Source: Azadirachta indica (lineage: Eukaryota > Streptophyta > Magnoliopsida > Sapindales > Meliaceae). Taken from it: a stretch of DNA of 64,000 nt. The translations under genes were made by a program, and so were the position numbers. Where the stretch lies: positions 12,599,871-12,663,870 of the forward strand of contig CM040451.1 in the NCBI GenBank assembly GCA_022749755.1, written 5' to 3'. Numbering within the stretch: the stretch's first letter is position 1; each line of letters starts with the position of its first letter. The notes under the pieces are model-generated. The model did no database searches and was not told the origin of the DNA. It saw only the letters and a program-made list of their open reading frames with translations. This document shows positions 36,838 through 49,249 of the stretch, one piece after another.

Positions 36838-37262
36838 GAAAATTTTCATTTATCACCATTATTTATATGTCAAATTAAAAAATGATTACTATTTAAAATT
36901 GTGTTAAAAAATGACCCTACAATAAATTTTAAATAAAAATATTTTTATGACCAACTTTTTACAAGCAAGTTTCTTACACTCTCGAGCACGAAGAAAAAGG
37001 TTTTTCTTACTCAAAAGTGAATTTTATAGTAAAAAAAAAAAATTTCTGTGTTTTAGAAAGTGCATTTTTGAGCACAAATTTTTTTTTTTTGGCATATTAG
37101 AAAATGCATTTTGAGTACAAAGAAACTTTTTCGTTATGTTGAAAGGCTTAGAGGTAATTTTGTTGAAAAAATTTTTCGTTAGTCATTTTTTTAATACAAT
37201 TATAAATAGTATTATTTTTTAATTTGGGTGTAAATAGTGATCATAAAATAAAATTTTTTCTT
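36838..37262. mobile_element. MITE-like element with inverted arms, third unit of the nest
   Basis: The left arm (about 36,838-36,915) containing CAAATTAAAAAATGATTACT is inverse to the right arm (about 37,185-37,262) containing AGTATTATTTTTTAATTTGG. The core contains partially repeated segments (TTGAGCACAAA, TTTTGAGTACAAA). Non-coding. Confidence 0.6.
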
Positions 37263-38055
37263 TTATATTTCACCAAAAAGATATAATTTGTTCATTTGTG
37301 TATCAAATAGGTTCTAATTCCATTAAATGACCAAGATAACCCTCGTGCTAAATAATTCCATACTCACCGCCAGCGCGCTCGACATGCTATCGTTGGCGCG
37401 CCCAGTCAATCAGTTATCTTCACAAAGTAGGGACATGGACAGATAATTTAGTTCGACGCTATTCCGATACTGTTACCCCGTTCTGCTTCAAGCATAACTA
37501 ACTACTTATTGTAGTTGTGAAAAAAAAAAATGAAAAATCAACTTCTAACGTTGAATTGAAAGATGCTAACTTATGTTGCTTTATACATATGGTGTATGCA
37601 GCGGAGACTCTGAATCAAATTGCCAAAACAATGGGAGCTACAGACTGGACCTTCGATGCCGATACTGCTTGTGAAGTTAATGAGAAACCAGCATTGTTTG
37701 GAGTAGATCCCACCAGGAACATTACCTGTAAACTTGGACTCGATAATACGAGCCACATTACAGCAATGTAGGTTTTTCTTTTTCACTGCAAGATCTAATG
37801 TCTTACGCTCTGGATGTGTTTGACAAAAGTCCATTGTTTGTATAGAGATGCGAATTTGCTGTAATACTATGGTCTTCTATGTTGTTCTTTTCTTGGCTTT
37901 ATTATTTTTGAAGGATTTGAATGACTAAATTCTGGGTATTCTATGTCTTCCATTTTTCAGTGCATTTCAACTTTGCAATCTTTCAGGAGTACTTCCAACT
38001 GAATTGATCCAGCTTCCCTACCTCGAGAAAGTGTGAGCTATACGAACCTTCAGCT

Positions 38056-38110
38056 ATACATATATATACATATATATATATATATATATTTACATATATA
38101 TATATATATT
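38056..38110. repeat. (TA)n microsatellite in intron 3 of psi-D
   Basis: Interrupted TA/CATA run. The same intron position in E (51343-51395) holds a (CT)n(AT)n run, so this is a shared hypervariable site. Confidence 0.85.
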
Positions 38111-41100
38111 AGTCAGTTCAATTAAATTGTGAAATCTGTAATATTCTATTGGAAGATTGGAAAATGACCGCAGGAAAAATGTTGAAGTTATTGAATTTGA
38201 TCAATGCTGTTGTTAATTTTGCAGTGATTTTTACTATAACTACCTTAACGGTTCCATACCAAGCCAGTGGGCTTCCACGCAGTTGAAGTTCGTGTAAGCT
38301 ATATCTACTTTTTTCTAATCAGGTTGTGCAATTAGGATTGCACTTGTTTGATTGAGTTAACCAATTGTTAATAATTGTAAATGCAGCTCTCTTTTTGCAA
38401 ACCGCTTATCGGGCAATATTCCAAGTTTTTTGGGGAACATTACCAGTCTCACATATTTGTAAGCTTTGGATTCTTGATTTACACTTGTTAGGGCCTTTGA
38501 TACGATAATTATAGTCCATAAATATCCATTTCTGTCCAAAAAGAACTAATTACAACTTATCCATAGTCTCTTTTATGAATTCAATGAAGTTGCAAGCTGT
38601 CAAGTTTTCTTGAATGGAGAGAGAGAAATAAATGTGTTGATTGTTCAAGGAGATGGGTTCCTTACTATGAATATTTTCAATGTCTGCTACCTCTCCATAC
38701 CTCCAAAAAACTGACTCGTCATTTCATCAAATGCACACACTGGATGAATTTTCAACACTTCAATCGATCTTTAAAGTATTCTTGTTATGAGTGTACACGT
38801 GTCTAGATATGGGTCTGTTCAGTATTTGGACAACTGTATTCTAGTAGTAAGCTGAATTGATTTATCTTACCAGGGACATTGAAATAAACCAATTTTCGGG
38901 AACAGTACCTTCAGAGCTCGGGAAATTAGTCAACTTGGAAACTTTGTAAGGCATTTACAAGCTTTTTGTGTTTAGTTTTTGCGCATGATTAATGTATTCA
39001 CTGGAAAACATATTAATTATTGAGTGCAGGAGACTATCCTCCAACCGGCTGAGTGGAAATTTGCCAATGGAACTGGCTGAGCTGAAGAATTTGACTGACT
39101 TGTAAACTTTTGTAATTATTGTAAGATTATGCTCAAATTTTTCAGGATATAACATGAACTCTATTCTTATTGCACATTGCAGTCGGATCGGTGACAACAA
39201 ATTCAATGGGAGTATACCAGAATTTATACAAAACTGGAAGCAACTATGGAGACTTTAAGATCTTCTACATTAAAAAGGTTTTCCAGCTTACATTCTGGGC
39301 TTTGATTTTCTTGATTGGTTTATTTGTTTTGACACAGGGAAATTCAAGGTAGTGGACTGGAAGGACCCATCCCGTCACCAATCTCTGTCTTGGAAAACCT
39401 ACGTCAATTGTGAGTGAAACTTTCTCAAGTATTCCACTACAAGAAGCAGGATTATTTAGTTCATCAATTTATCAGATTAATTTCTATAAAGTGATAATGA
39501 AAGGATCTGTTTCTTATGGCACTCTTACAGGAGGATCAGTGACATAGCTGGAACAGATCAGGATGTTCTTGATCTTTGTAACATGACAAGGATTAGAAGG
39601 ATGTATGTTCATTGCTTACTTTACATCATGTTGATGGGAGAGTACAATCATTCACCTTGCAACTGTCATATCTTACGTTTGAATGTTGGATCAGCAGAAA
39701 TTTAAGGAACTGCAGTAGATTGGGAGGGATACCTGAATATGTCTGGGGATTGACTAATTTGCATGTTTTGTAAGTATGTTACCTTGTTATTAATACAGTT
39801 TTTGTGACTAGATAATTGATACCTGAACTTTACAGATAGCATGCTTTAAAATTTAACAATTTAGCTGTAATATTTTATACATTTGTGACCCCAATACAAT
39901 TGAAGGCCTGGTAGGCTTGTGTATCTGATACAAAATTAATGCTCCAACCAATGCTCTGTTTGTTAGAGGATAATTAATGTTTGATTGCATAAACTCAGTA
40001 AAAACAGGTGCTTTTTGGCCCCAAAATTTATTTGCATATATATATATATTTATATGTATCATTATCTTGCAATTTTGGAATAGGGATCTCAGTTTTAACA
40101 AGCTAACAGGGGAACTGCCTACATTCCAGATTCCTGGGGAACTGTTATTCATGTAAGTCAGTGAAACTGAATTTCTAGTATTACTGTGTTAATCATATGA
40201 TGTGTATCATATTAACTGCGTGATATGGCTTTGGTCAGCTTTTTAACTGGCAACTTTCTCAGTGGGAATATACCAGTGTCAATCTTGAAGAAAGGAAACC
40301 AGTGTGTGTATCTTATCTCTTTTAATGCTTATAGTTCTATTTATTTGAGGGACTTTTGGGAAATTTTTTCTTATTATATGCGCTCATTATATATCAACGT
40401 CTATAGATTTGCTGATCTGTGAATTTCCTGTATTTCCTAGCATATTTTCACTTCAAATTAGTTAGTCGGTTATCCCTGTATTATTTTGCCGAAGCCAGCT
40501 TAATTGCAGCAAGGGAGTTGAGTTCGTTGTTACTCAGTCTATTTAAGGAGCTTCCAATCAAATGATTTGCTTCGTTCTTCTTGGATTTGTTCATTTAGAT
40601 TACAGAATACCTGGTTTTACTTGTGAATAATTAATTTATTTATATATCCAGTTTTTACCACTTTTGGAAAAGGTTTCGATGTTTGCCTTTTTGCATGTGT
40701 TAGATGTATTGTATATTCTATTCATCCATTTAGGCTGTAATACAATTGCAAATAGTCAGGGGTAATGTAAAATTAAAAGTAACTTTGTACTCATTAGTTC
40801 TGAAACCAAAGATCAGTTATAGAAGCACATCCTCACGCATCTTCCAGTTCCATGATATTCCCTACTTTTCATTTTTGCATGCATGGATCTTTCGTACAAT
40901 AATTTCACTCATCAAAGACCTGAGCAGCCTGCTTGTCGGGAGAGAGTTATTATTCTTCTTTTATAGAATAAATAATATGCTCTATTTACAATTATGTGAT
41001 AGGGCTATGTGCCGATGTTTGTTTTATCTGGGAATCTAAATTTGTACTTGTACCAAAATTCTTTTATGAAGGGCAATTTGTAAGTTGCATTTCTTGCTCT

Positions 41101-42659
41101 CTTATTATTCAGTGACAGTTAATAACCGATACATCAAGAAATTTCCCCTTTGTTTGTTTTCTAAGATCTTCAGGGTTTAAGTTTCGTTTTGCACATCTTC
41201 CATATGAGGCCACTACAAGATTTTCCTACTTGCATTATCATTGGTCTACAAAAGAGTCAAAATATATATATATATATATATATATAAATTTAATTTTTAA
41301 TGATGACCTATCCTTCTGGAGTTACATTGTTTACTGAATTTATGTGGACATGAAGAATAATCTTTTATTTTTCATAGTCTGTTGAAAGCAATATATTGAT
41401 GATTTTGAATAATGTCTATACTGTGCTAATATGCTCTTTTGCTTGATTTAAACTAGAAGTGGAGTTCTTCCGTGAAGGATTGATTTGAAGTGTCATCAAT
41501 GTCAGTATGGTTATTCCAAATGCAAAATCAATAAATCACCATGAAATCTACCTAGGCTTCACGCTGATTGACTTAAGAATCACAAAGCTTTGGGTATTCT
41601 ATAATAAATATTCTTTTCATATCAACTTAACTACAAGTTGTAGCAATCTAGGGGATTTTTAAAATGACAATGCTGGTATAAAGAGTGTTATATGTTTACT
41701 ACTAGCAAAAGTACCCTTTTATGGTTATATGATTAAGAATGTTTGGTGTCTAATTTTGTCAATGCATTACCAGCAATTTACCTGATTGTTGCCAACATAG
41801 TCTTTGACATTCCTCTGTCTTCGCAGATCGGCACTCTTTATTCATTAATTGTGGTGGGAAAGCTGTGAAAGTAAATGGTACCACTTTTGTAGGAGATGCA
41901 AACGGTGGTGGTACTGCAGCATACTATTCAAATGATGATACTAACTGGGGATTTACTACCACTGGAGACTTCTGAGATGACAATGATGAACAAAACACAC
42001 ATTACAATGAACAAATATTTGGTCAGGGGAGACATCTCTCGCTGTGAGTTCCTGAGAAACAGATATGGTATTGAATAATATGATGGATTGCAAGCAAGAG
42101 CACACGATATAATATTGAATACGTGAGATACTCAAGGTTTTACTGGATTCCCATGTTTCAGGACAAACTAAGTTGAGAAGGATTTCAATATAGCAGCTGA
42201 ACTTCTGGAGTTCGTAAACCAGTTGTAAGATCCTATAATGCACTGTTACAAATAACATCTTAGAGATCCGTTTGAATTGGGGTGGCAAGGGGACTACATC
42301 AATTCCTAGAGGAGGATTATATGGACCCCTGACATCAGCTATTTCTGTGGTGGACCTTAGTGAGTATTTTCTCTTGCTCTTCTATTTCTTCTATTGGTTA
42401 AAACTATACACATATTTTAGACTTGGGTGCTTTCACAGTGCTGGAAAAAAATTCCCAGCATCATTACGGAAAAATTGTAGACCATTAGATGAAATGAATG
42501 ATCCCATATTTTTTATTTTAAAATATTAACTTAATTTTTAAAATAAATTTTTTAGTTTTATCGATTGTTCAGGTTTTAACAGTTTTATTTTCACTTTATT
42601 CAAACTCAACAACTTCTAACGGTTTTCTTTTGATTTTTAGTAAAATTCAAACTTTAATT

Positions 42660-44030
42660 ATACCGTTTAACATGAATGTAAAATAAAATACTTATAAAAG
42701 TTAAAAATTAAAAAAAAAATATAAGCCTACATAAAAGAGTAAAAAGGAACGTAAATTTCATAAATTTAATATAAAAAATATAAATGCATTTAGATAAATG
42801 TAAATTATATCAAATTGTCCAATGATAAGATCACAGCTATAAATAAATTAAAAAAATTGTAATTATAACATAAAAGTTATAAATACAAATAAAATTTTTA
42901 ATTTTCACATAAAATATGAAATTATAACATATAACTTGTATGCAAAATATATTATTTGTAAAAGTTTAAAATAAAACATAGAAAACAATAAGTCAACATA
43001 GAAAAGTAAAAATAAACATTAATTTCATAAATTTAATATAAAAAAGTATATGCACTAAGATAAATGTAAATTATTATCAAATTATCAAATGATAACAATC
43101 TAGTTGTAAACGAACCAAAAGAATTAAATTTATGATGTAAAAGTTATAAATCCACATAAAATTTGTAGTCTTCACATAAAATATGAAATTATAACGTATA
43201 ATTTTTATATAAACTAAAATACTTGTAAAAGTTAAAAATAAATTATAAGACAACATGAAAGAGTAAAAATGAACGTTAATTGCTCAAATTTAACATAAAA
43301 AATGTTAATGTACTAAAATAAATGTAAATTAACATAAAATTATCAAATGACAATAATATAGTTGTAAACAAAATAAAAAAAATATAATTGTGATGTAAAA
43401 ATTATAGATTCACATAGAAATTGTAATATTCACATAAAAATATTAAACTAAACTTATAACATGTATGTAAAATAAAATACTTATAAAAGTTAGAAATAAA
43501 ATAAAAGTCAACATAAAAGAGTAAAAATGAACATCAATTTTAAAAATTCAATATAAAAATTGTAAATGTACTGAAATATATATAAATTACAATAAATTGT
43601 CAAATGATAATAGTATAACTGTAAATAAAATAAAAGAAATGTAATTATAACTTAAACCTTATAAATATACATACAATTTGTAATTTTTATATAAAAGATA
43701 AAATTATAATGTAGAACATGTATGTAAAACAAAATATTGGTAAAAGTTAAAAATAAAAAATAATAAGTCAATATAAAAGAATAAAAATGAACATCAATTT
43801 AATAAAAACAACAAAAAAATGTAATTATGATGAAGTATATGAAAATGAATACAAATTAATAAACAACAATATTATAACTGTGTATGGAACAAAATGAATA
43901 TAAATGTAATGTAAAGATTATAAATCAACATTCTACTTATAATCTTGATATAGAAAATTGAATTATAATGAAAATTTTGTAGAAAAAATATAGTACTTGA
44001 AAAATTATAAAAATAATTAAAAATTTTACA
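42660..44030. repeat. Diverged tandem array, unit about 260 bp, about five copies
   Basis: The landmark TATGTAAAATAAAATACTTA or a variant followed by TAAAAGTTAAAAAT recurs at about 42,671, 42,935, 43,202, 43,460, 43,717 and weakly 43,971, giving spacings of 264, 267, 258, 257 and 254. Other parts of the unit recur in the same order (CAACATAAAAGAGTAAAAATGAAC; CAAATGATAA; CACATAAAATATGAAATTAT). Hence a minisatellite or satellite-like array, about 85% AT. Confidence 0.85.
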
Positions 44031-44088
44031 TAGTTTATTATCGTCATCATCATTATCATCATTATCATCATTATATAAATAAGTTATA

Positions 44089-44112
44089 TGTGACACACAC
44101 ACACACACACAG

Positions 44113-44144
<32 letters not shown>

Positions 44145-44171
44145 TTTTCTAAACATATGGGTATTCTTTAT

Positions 44172-44203
<32 letters not shown>

Positions 44204-44230
44204 TTTTCTAAACATATGGGTATTCTTTAC
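44089..44230. repeat. (AC)n-(AT)n microsatellite block, tandemly duplicated
   Basis: An (AC)n run, then (AT)n, then TTTTTCTAAACATATGGGTA and TTCTTTA, occurs twice back to back (44,091-44,170 and 44,174-44,229). A GATGAT/ATCATC triplet-like run sits just upstream at 44,040-44,075. A minus-strand Cys/Val frame here is an artefact of the dinucleotide run. Confidence 0.9.
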
Positions 44231-46402
44231 CGTAGAGACAAAAATTGATTATTGATACTTTAAATTTATTTCATTTATTTAATCTTTTTTTATTTACATG
44301 TGTTCTAATAAAAATTTTCTAGTTTTTTTTATTTTTTTCTTAGTTGCATCTTGTTAAAATATCACTTTACAAATGGTAAATGTTAGTAATTTACTAATAG
44401 CATTATTGTTGTGTCAAATTGAATTTTCATTATATGTGATTAAGATTTCTTAAATTTTATAGTCATTACAAATAACATTGATTTTAAAAAATTAGATTAA
44501 TTTACATTTTAATTTTCTTAATAATCTTTTTCAAAATTCCTTATTCATATTTATACAATTACATGTATGTTTTTTTTTACTAACAAATTATCAATTTTAA
44601 GATATGCTTTTTTTTTAATCTATTAAGGTAATATTAATTATAACGTTGTTTTACTCTTCTATTTATTCTCAACTATGACAATAATGTTTACATCCTTAAA
44701 ATAATTTAAAATTTTCATTAATTCTTATAAATACAAAGAATATAAGTAATAGATGAGTTGTGTCGTACTTTCTAATATTAATTTTTAAGCTTTAATAATT
44801 TATTTTATTATTAATAATTTATTGAAAAATTAAAAAAAAGATTGAGCATTTAGATAATATCTAAATTAATTTTTTTAAAAATAGATTATTCATAACATGC
44901 ATAACACGGTCTTTATCATTAAATTTTTTTTTTATAATATATGAATTTGTATTTCAAATATATTTTAAAAAATAAATTATATCTAAATAGTTTTAATATA
45001 TTAAAAAAATAAAATGTAAAAAAAAATAACTTTCAACCTGAACAGTAAATTAATTTGACATATTACTTGTTGAGTAGATTAATTACCATTATTTATAATG
45101 AATGGATTAAATTTTAATTTCAAAATTTAAAAGTCAATAAAAAAAGTGTTATTAATAGTGAGATTCTTATCTCAGTATCATAAAATTTTTCTTTAGACTT
45201 GTGCTTCAGAGTATGAAGTTTAACTGTGTATAATAAAAACTATTGAAAGTCAGATATCTAAGTTTGCTGGATTAATTGGCTATAGTAATAATTAGATTTC
45301 CTGCATCTATACCAGGAGCTATTAGCTCTGCTTATGAAGCATTAACTGCTACTTTTCCCATTTCACGTATATCAGTCATCAGAGATGGTACATTTTAATA
45401 TTATGTATTTGAGAAAAATTATTTTTCCTCATTAAGTTAAAATTATTCTACAATTTAATTAAGCCTGGTCGGTTTTGTTTTCATTCAAGTTTCGCACTTA
45501 CAACTTTCAATGGGTGCTTTACTGTTTAGTCTTGCTATCCATGTCTTTACAAGTTCCTAACCATTGTACGTGGGCAGACTTCAATCAGGAAATAAGACTC
45601 TACCGATTATCATTGGTGTCGTTGTAGGATTATCTCTCATCCTCTCGGTGTTGGGTATCATTGGCTGGAAATACTATTTCAGAAAGAGAAGTGGCCAAGC
45701 AAAAGGTTTGGGCTTCTTTCTGGTGGATATTTTAATCAACTAAAATTAATAAATGAAAAGACACTGCTCGGCATCTATTAACTACAAAAAGCTTCGACAA
45801 AAAGAAAAATACCTTTTAAAACAATTTCAACTTTGTTTTTGACAAGCTATATACAGGCCATTGAAGAATTTTAGTTTGAGATCCAATTCAGACTTATCTA
45901 ATAGTATTCATTTGAAGCATAGGCTATTTCTTAGAGCCATGTTTGAAGACAAGTTTCAACTTTTCTTCTGAATCCTTCCTTGGAAGGTTTATTTCTGTCA
46001 AATCATGAAAAATGTCTAGAAATCTAGCAATGATGGCTGGCAATTAAGCAACTATATGATAATTCCTATTTTGCCCACCAATAAGAAATGAAAATAAGCA
46101 AACAAATGAAAGCATACTCGTCTCTCTTTGTCTGGGTAGATTCTTTTCAACCATCAGAGTTTCAAACAATTTCTTTTACCTTAAAGAAAATTAAGGCTGC
46201 AACAAACAATTTTGATCCTCTGAACATGATTGGAGAAGGTGGATTCGGACCTCTTTACAAGGTATACTGCCCAGCCTTTGGCCTCAATAAGTTGACTATC
46301 CTCTTAAATACAGAATTTCCTTGAACGGTTGTGCTTAAAATATATATGCAGTTATTTTCCGTGACTGAAGTGAAGGGTGTATTAGCAGATGGTACTATAA
46401 TT

Positions 46403-46830
46403 GCTGTGAAAGTAGATGGTAGCAAATTTGAAGGAGATGCAAATATTGGCAGTGGGCTGCCACATGCCATTCAAATGATGATATTAGCGACTTTACAGAT
46501 GACGAAAACGAACAAAACATGCGTTACATTGCAAATCTGGATTTATCAGACATCTCTGAACTATACATTAATGCACGCATTGCTCCTTATTCACTTATTT
46601 CGGATATTGTTTAGAAAATGAGTTCCCATGTTTCAGGGCAAACTAGTGGAGAAGGATTTCGATGTAGCAGCTGAAGCTTATGGGCATTGTAAACCAGTCG
46701 CAAAATCTTATAACGCAACTGTTACGAGTAACATCTTAGAGATTCGTTTCCACTGGGCTGGCAAAGGGACTACAGCACTTCCCAAAACGGGAGGCTAAGG
46801 CCCCTAATATCAGCTATTTCTGTGGTGGAC
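46403..46830 (+). pseudogene. RLK pseudogene psi-C', malectin part joined to psi-D kinase
   Basis: Kinase exon 21 sequence ([12 protein letters not shown]) passes in frame into malectin exon 17 sequence ([15 protein letters not shown]) across GCTGTGAAA (46403-46411), a 9-mer found in both parent exons. The malectin part shares psi-C's deletion after GATGATATTAG, so it descends from the same pseudogene. It then jumps from the FGYC region directly to the end of intron 17 and exon 18 (46,637-46,830), which has a TAA in the GGxYGP region. Not functional. Confidence 0.85.
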
Positions 46831-46939
46831 CCTGCTTAGTATTTTATCCCGCTTGTCTTGTATTTGTCATATTTTATCCCGCTTGTCTTCTATTTGTCAG
46901 CCAATCCTGTTTCAGTTGCGCAACTTTAAATATGCAGTG

Positions 46940-49230
46940 AAAATATGCTAGGAAATACATGGGAAATTCACAGATCAGCAAATCTATAGAGGTTGATAGA
47001 TAATGAATGCATATAATAAGAGTAAATTTCCCAAAACTTCCTCAAAAAAATAGAACTAGAAGCATCAAAAGAGATAAAGATACACACACTGGTTTCTTTC
47101 TTCAAGATTGACACTGCTATATTCCCGCTGAGAAAGTTGCCGGTTAGAAAGCTGACCAAAGCCATATCAAGCAGTTAATATGCTTCACATCACATGATTA
47201 ACACAGTAATACTAGAAATTTGTTTCACTAACTTACATGAATATCAGTTCCCCAGGAATCTCAAATGTAGGGAGTTCCCCAGTTAGCTTGTTATAACTGC
47301 GATCCCCATTCCAAAATCACGAGATGATGATCAAAACATTTGCATATGCAAAATAAATCTTGGGCTCAACCACACTGGTGTACTGAGTTTATGCAATCAA
47401 ACATTAATTACGCTCTAACCAAAGGAGCGTTAGTTAGAGAATTAATTTTGCATCAGATACACAAGCCTACCAGGCCTTCAATTGTATTGGGGTGGCAAAT
47501 GTATAAAATAATACAGCTAAGTTGTTAAATTTTCAAGCATGCTATCTGTCAAGTTCAGTTATCAATTTTCAAGTCACAAAAACTGTACTAATAACAAGGT
47601 AACATACTTAAAAAACGTACAGATTAGTCAATCCCCCGATATATTCAGGTATCCCTACCAATATACTGCAGTTCCTTAAAATTCTATAGATCCAACACTC
47701 ATATGTAAGATATAACAGTTGCAAGGTTAATGATTGTACTCTCTCATCAACATGATATAAAATAAGCAACAAACATACATACTTCTAATCCTTGTCATAT
47801 TTCAAAGATCAGGAAAATCCTGATCTGTTCCAGCTATGTCACTAATCCTCCTGTAAGAGTGTCATAAGAAACAGATCCTTTCCTTATCACTTTATAGAAA
47901 TTAATATGATAAATTGATGAACTAAATCATCCTGCTTCTCAAGTTTCACTCACAATCGATATAGGTTTTCCAAGACAGAGATTGATGACGGGATGGGTCC
48001 TTCCAGTCCACTACCTTGAATTTCTCTGTGTCAAAACAAATAAACCAAACAAGAAAATCAAAGCCCAGAATGTAAGCGGCAAAACCGTTTTAATGTAGAA
48101 GATCTTACAGTCTCAAAGTTGCTTCCAGTTTTGTATAAATTCTGATATACTGCCATTGAAGTTGTTGTCACTGATCCTACTGCAATGTGCAATAAGAATA
48201 GAGTTCTTGTTATATCCTGACAAATTTTGAGCATAATCTTACAGTAATTACAAAAGTTTACAAGTCAGTCAAATTCTTCAGCTCAGCCAGTTCCATTGGC
48301 AAATTTCCACTCAATCCGTCGGAGGATATTCTCCTGCAGTCGAAAATTAATTTATCTTCCAGTGAATACATTAATCTTGCGCAAAAACTAAACACAAAAA
48401 AGCTTGTAAATGCCTTACAAAGTTTTCAAGTTGACTAATTTCCCTAGCTCTGCAGGTTCTGTTCTCGAAAATTGGTTTATTTCAATGTCCCTGTTAAAAT
48501 AGACCTATTCAGCTTACTACTAGAATACACGTGTATACTCATAACGTGAAAACTTTAAAGACTGATTAAGTGTTGAAAATTCATCCAGTGTGTGCAATTT
48601 TGATGAAATGACGAGTCAGTTTTTTGGAGGTTCCACCGTCCATCCAGACGGAAAGGTGGCAGATATTGAAAATATTCATAGTGAGGGAACCCACCTCCTT
48701 GAACAAACATTTTTATTTCTCTTTCACTCCATTCAAGAAAACTTGACAGCTTGCAACTTCATATAGAGTTCATAAAAGAGACATTGGAGAAGTTGTAATT
48801 AGATCATTTTAGAAATAGATATTTATGGACTATTATTATTGTATCAATGGCCCCAAAAAATTGGTGTAAATCAAGAATCCAAAGCTTACAAGTATGTGAG
48901 ACTGTAATGTTCCCCAAAAAACTCGGAATATTGCCTGATAACCGGTTTACAAAAAGAACGCTGCATTTACAATTTTCGACAATTGGTTAACTCAATCAAA
49001 TAAGTGCAATCTTAATTGCACAACCTGATTAGAGAGAAGTAGATATAGCTTACATGAACTTCAACTGCATGCAAGCCCACTGGGCTGGTATAGAACCGTT
49101 AAGGTAGTTGTGGGAAAAATCACTGCGAATTAACAACATTGATCTAGTTAAATAACTTCAAACTTTTTCTCCAGTCATTTTCCAATCTGCTAATAGATTT
49201 AGTGACAGATTTCACAATTTAAATTATACT
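46940..49230 (-). pseudogene. Inverted RLK fragment (LRR exons 13 back to 4)
   Basis: Read on the minus strand this is LRR exons 4-13 with their introns in normal order. Approximate exon places on the plus strand: exon 13 47,090-47,155; 12 47,237-47,306; 11 47,613-47,684; 10 47,783-47,854; 9 47,953-48,025; 8 48,110-48,181; 7 48,263-48,334; 6 48,420-48,492; 5 48,891-48,962; 4 49,053-49,122. It is similar to units D and E, including intron sequence. Several small lesions are present, such as the exon 12 acceptor region and a GA-rich change in exon 7. No exon 1 or kinase is attached on this strand. Confidence 0.88.
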
Positions 49231-49249
49231 TGTATGATATAATGTTATA

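Larger units (their letters stand above)
35399..37262. mobile_element. Nest of palindromic MITEs in intron 1 of psi-D
   Basis: B and E lack this ~1.86 kb. The flanks resume paralogous intron sequence at 'CACCAAAAAG' near 37,271. At least four inverted-repeat elements can be seen within it (separate entries). Possible 8-bp flanking repeats TTTTATAT occur at both sides but are low-complexity and not decisive. No coding frame of note. Confidence 0.7.
42426..45191. mobile_element. 2.77-kb AT-rich insertion with 10-bp target duplication
   Basis: Intron 18 of psi-D is interrupted here; E and B run straight through. The 10-mer TTTAGACTTG is present at 42416-42425 and again at 45192-45201, a perfect target-site duplication; E has TTTAGACTT once at the matching place. 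A 9-10 bp duplication fits Mutator-like elements. I do not see clear terminal inverted repeats; the left end begins GGTGCTTTCACAGTGCTGG with a small hairpin (TGCTGG/CCCAGCA). The body is non-coding and contains a tandem array and microsatellites. Mobile origin is well supported; the family is not. Confidence 0.75.
35168..46411 (+). pseudogene. RLK pseudogene psi-D (near-copy of unit E)
   Basis: Order matches E: exon 1 35168-35323, then 37602-37767, 37961-38032, 38225-38293, 38387-38458, 38874-38945, 39030-39101, 39183-39254, 39338-39409, 39531-39602, 39698-39769, 40084-40152, 40239-40305 and later pieces. Lesions seen: one base lost in exon 1 (156 vs 157 nt) plus a TGG-to-TAG change in the correct frame; the exon 8 donor GTAAG is now TTAAG; an extra A in exon 13; exon 14 acceptor CAG now CAT (near 40,884); exon 15 mostly deleted; a TGA in malectin exon 17 (41,974-41,976) and loss of its 3' half; exon 18 near 42,162-42,360 with indels; one base lost in exon 19 (45578-45705). 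Exon 20 (46140-46261) is open, and exon 21 starts but is cut at 46,411 where malectin sequence begins. Two large insertions sit in introns 1 and 18. No functional product expected. Confidence 0.9.

Noticed and set aside
43872..44189. 105-codon minus-strand frame with Cys-Val repeats
   Set aside because: Produced by the (AC)n microsatellite; not a cysteine-rich peptide gene.
42426..45191. Possible CRISPR-like or centromeric array
   Set aside because: The ~260-bp repeats are directly adjoining with no unique spacers, in a plant intron, and only about five copies; it is a tandem array inside an insertion.
46088..46621. Possible new functional kinase-malectin protein
   Set aside because: The fusion is in frame only briefly; a frameshift follows about 18 residues later, and upstream exons of psi-D are broken.
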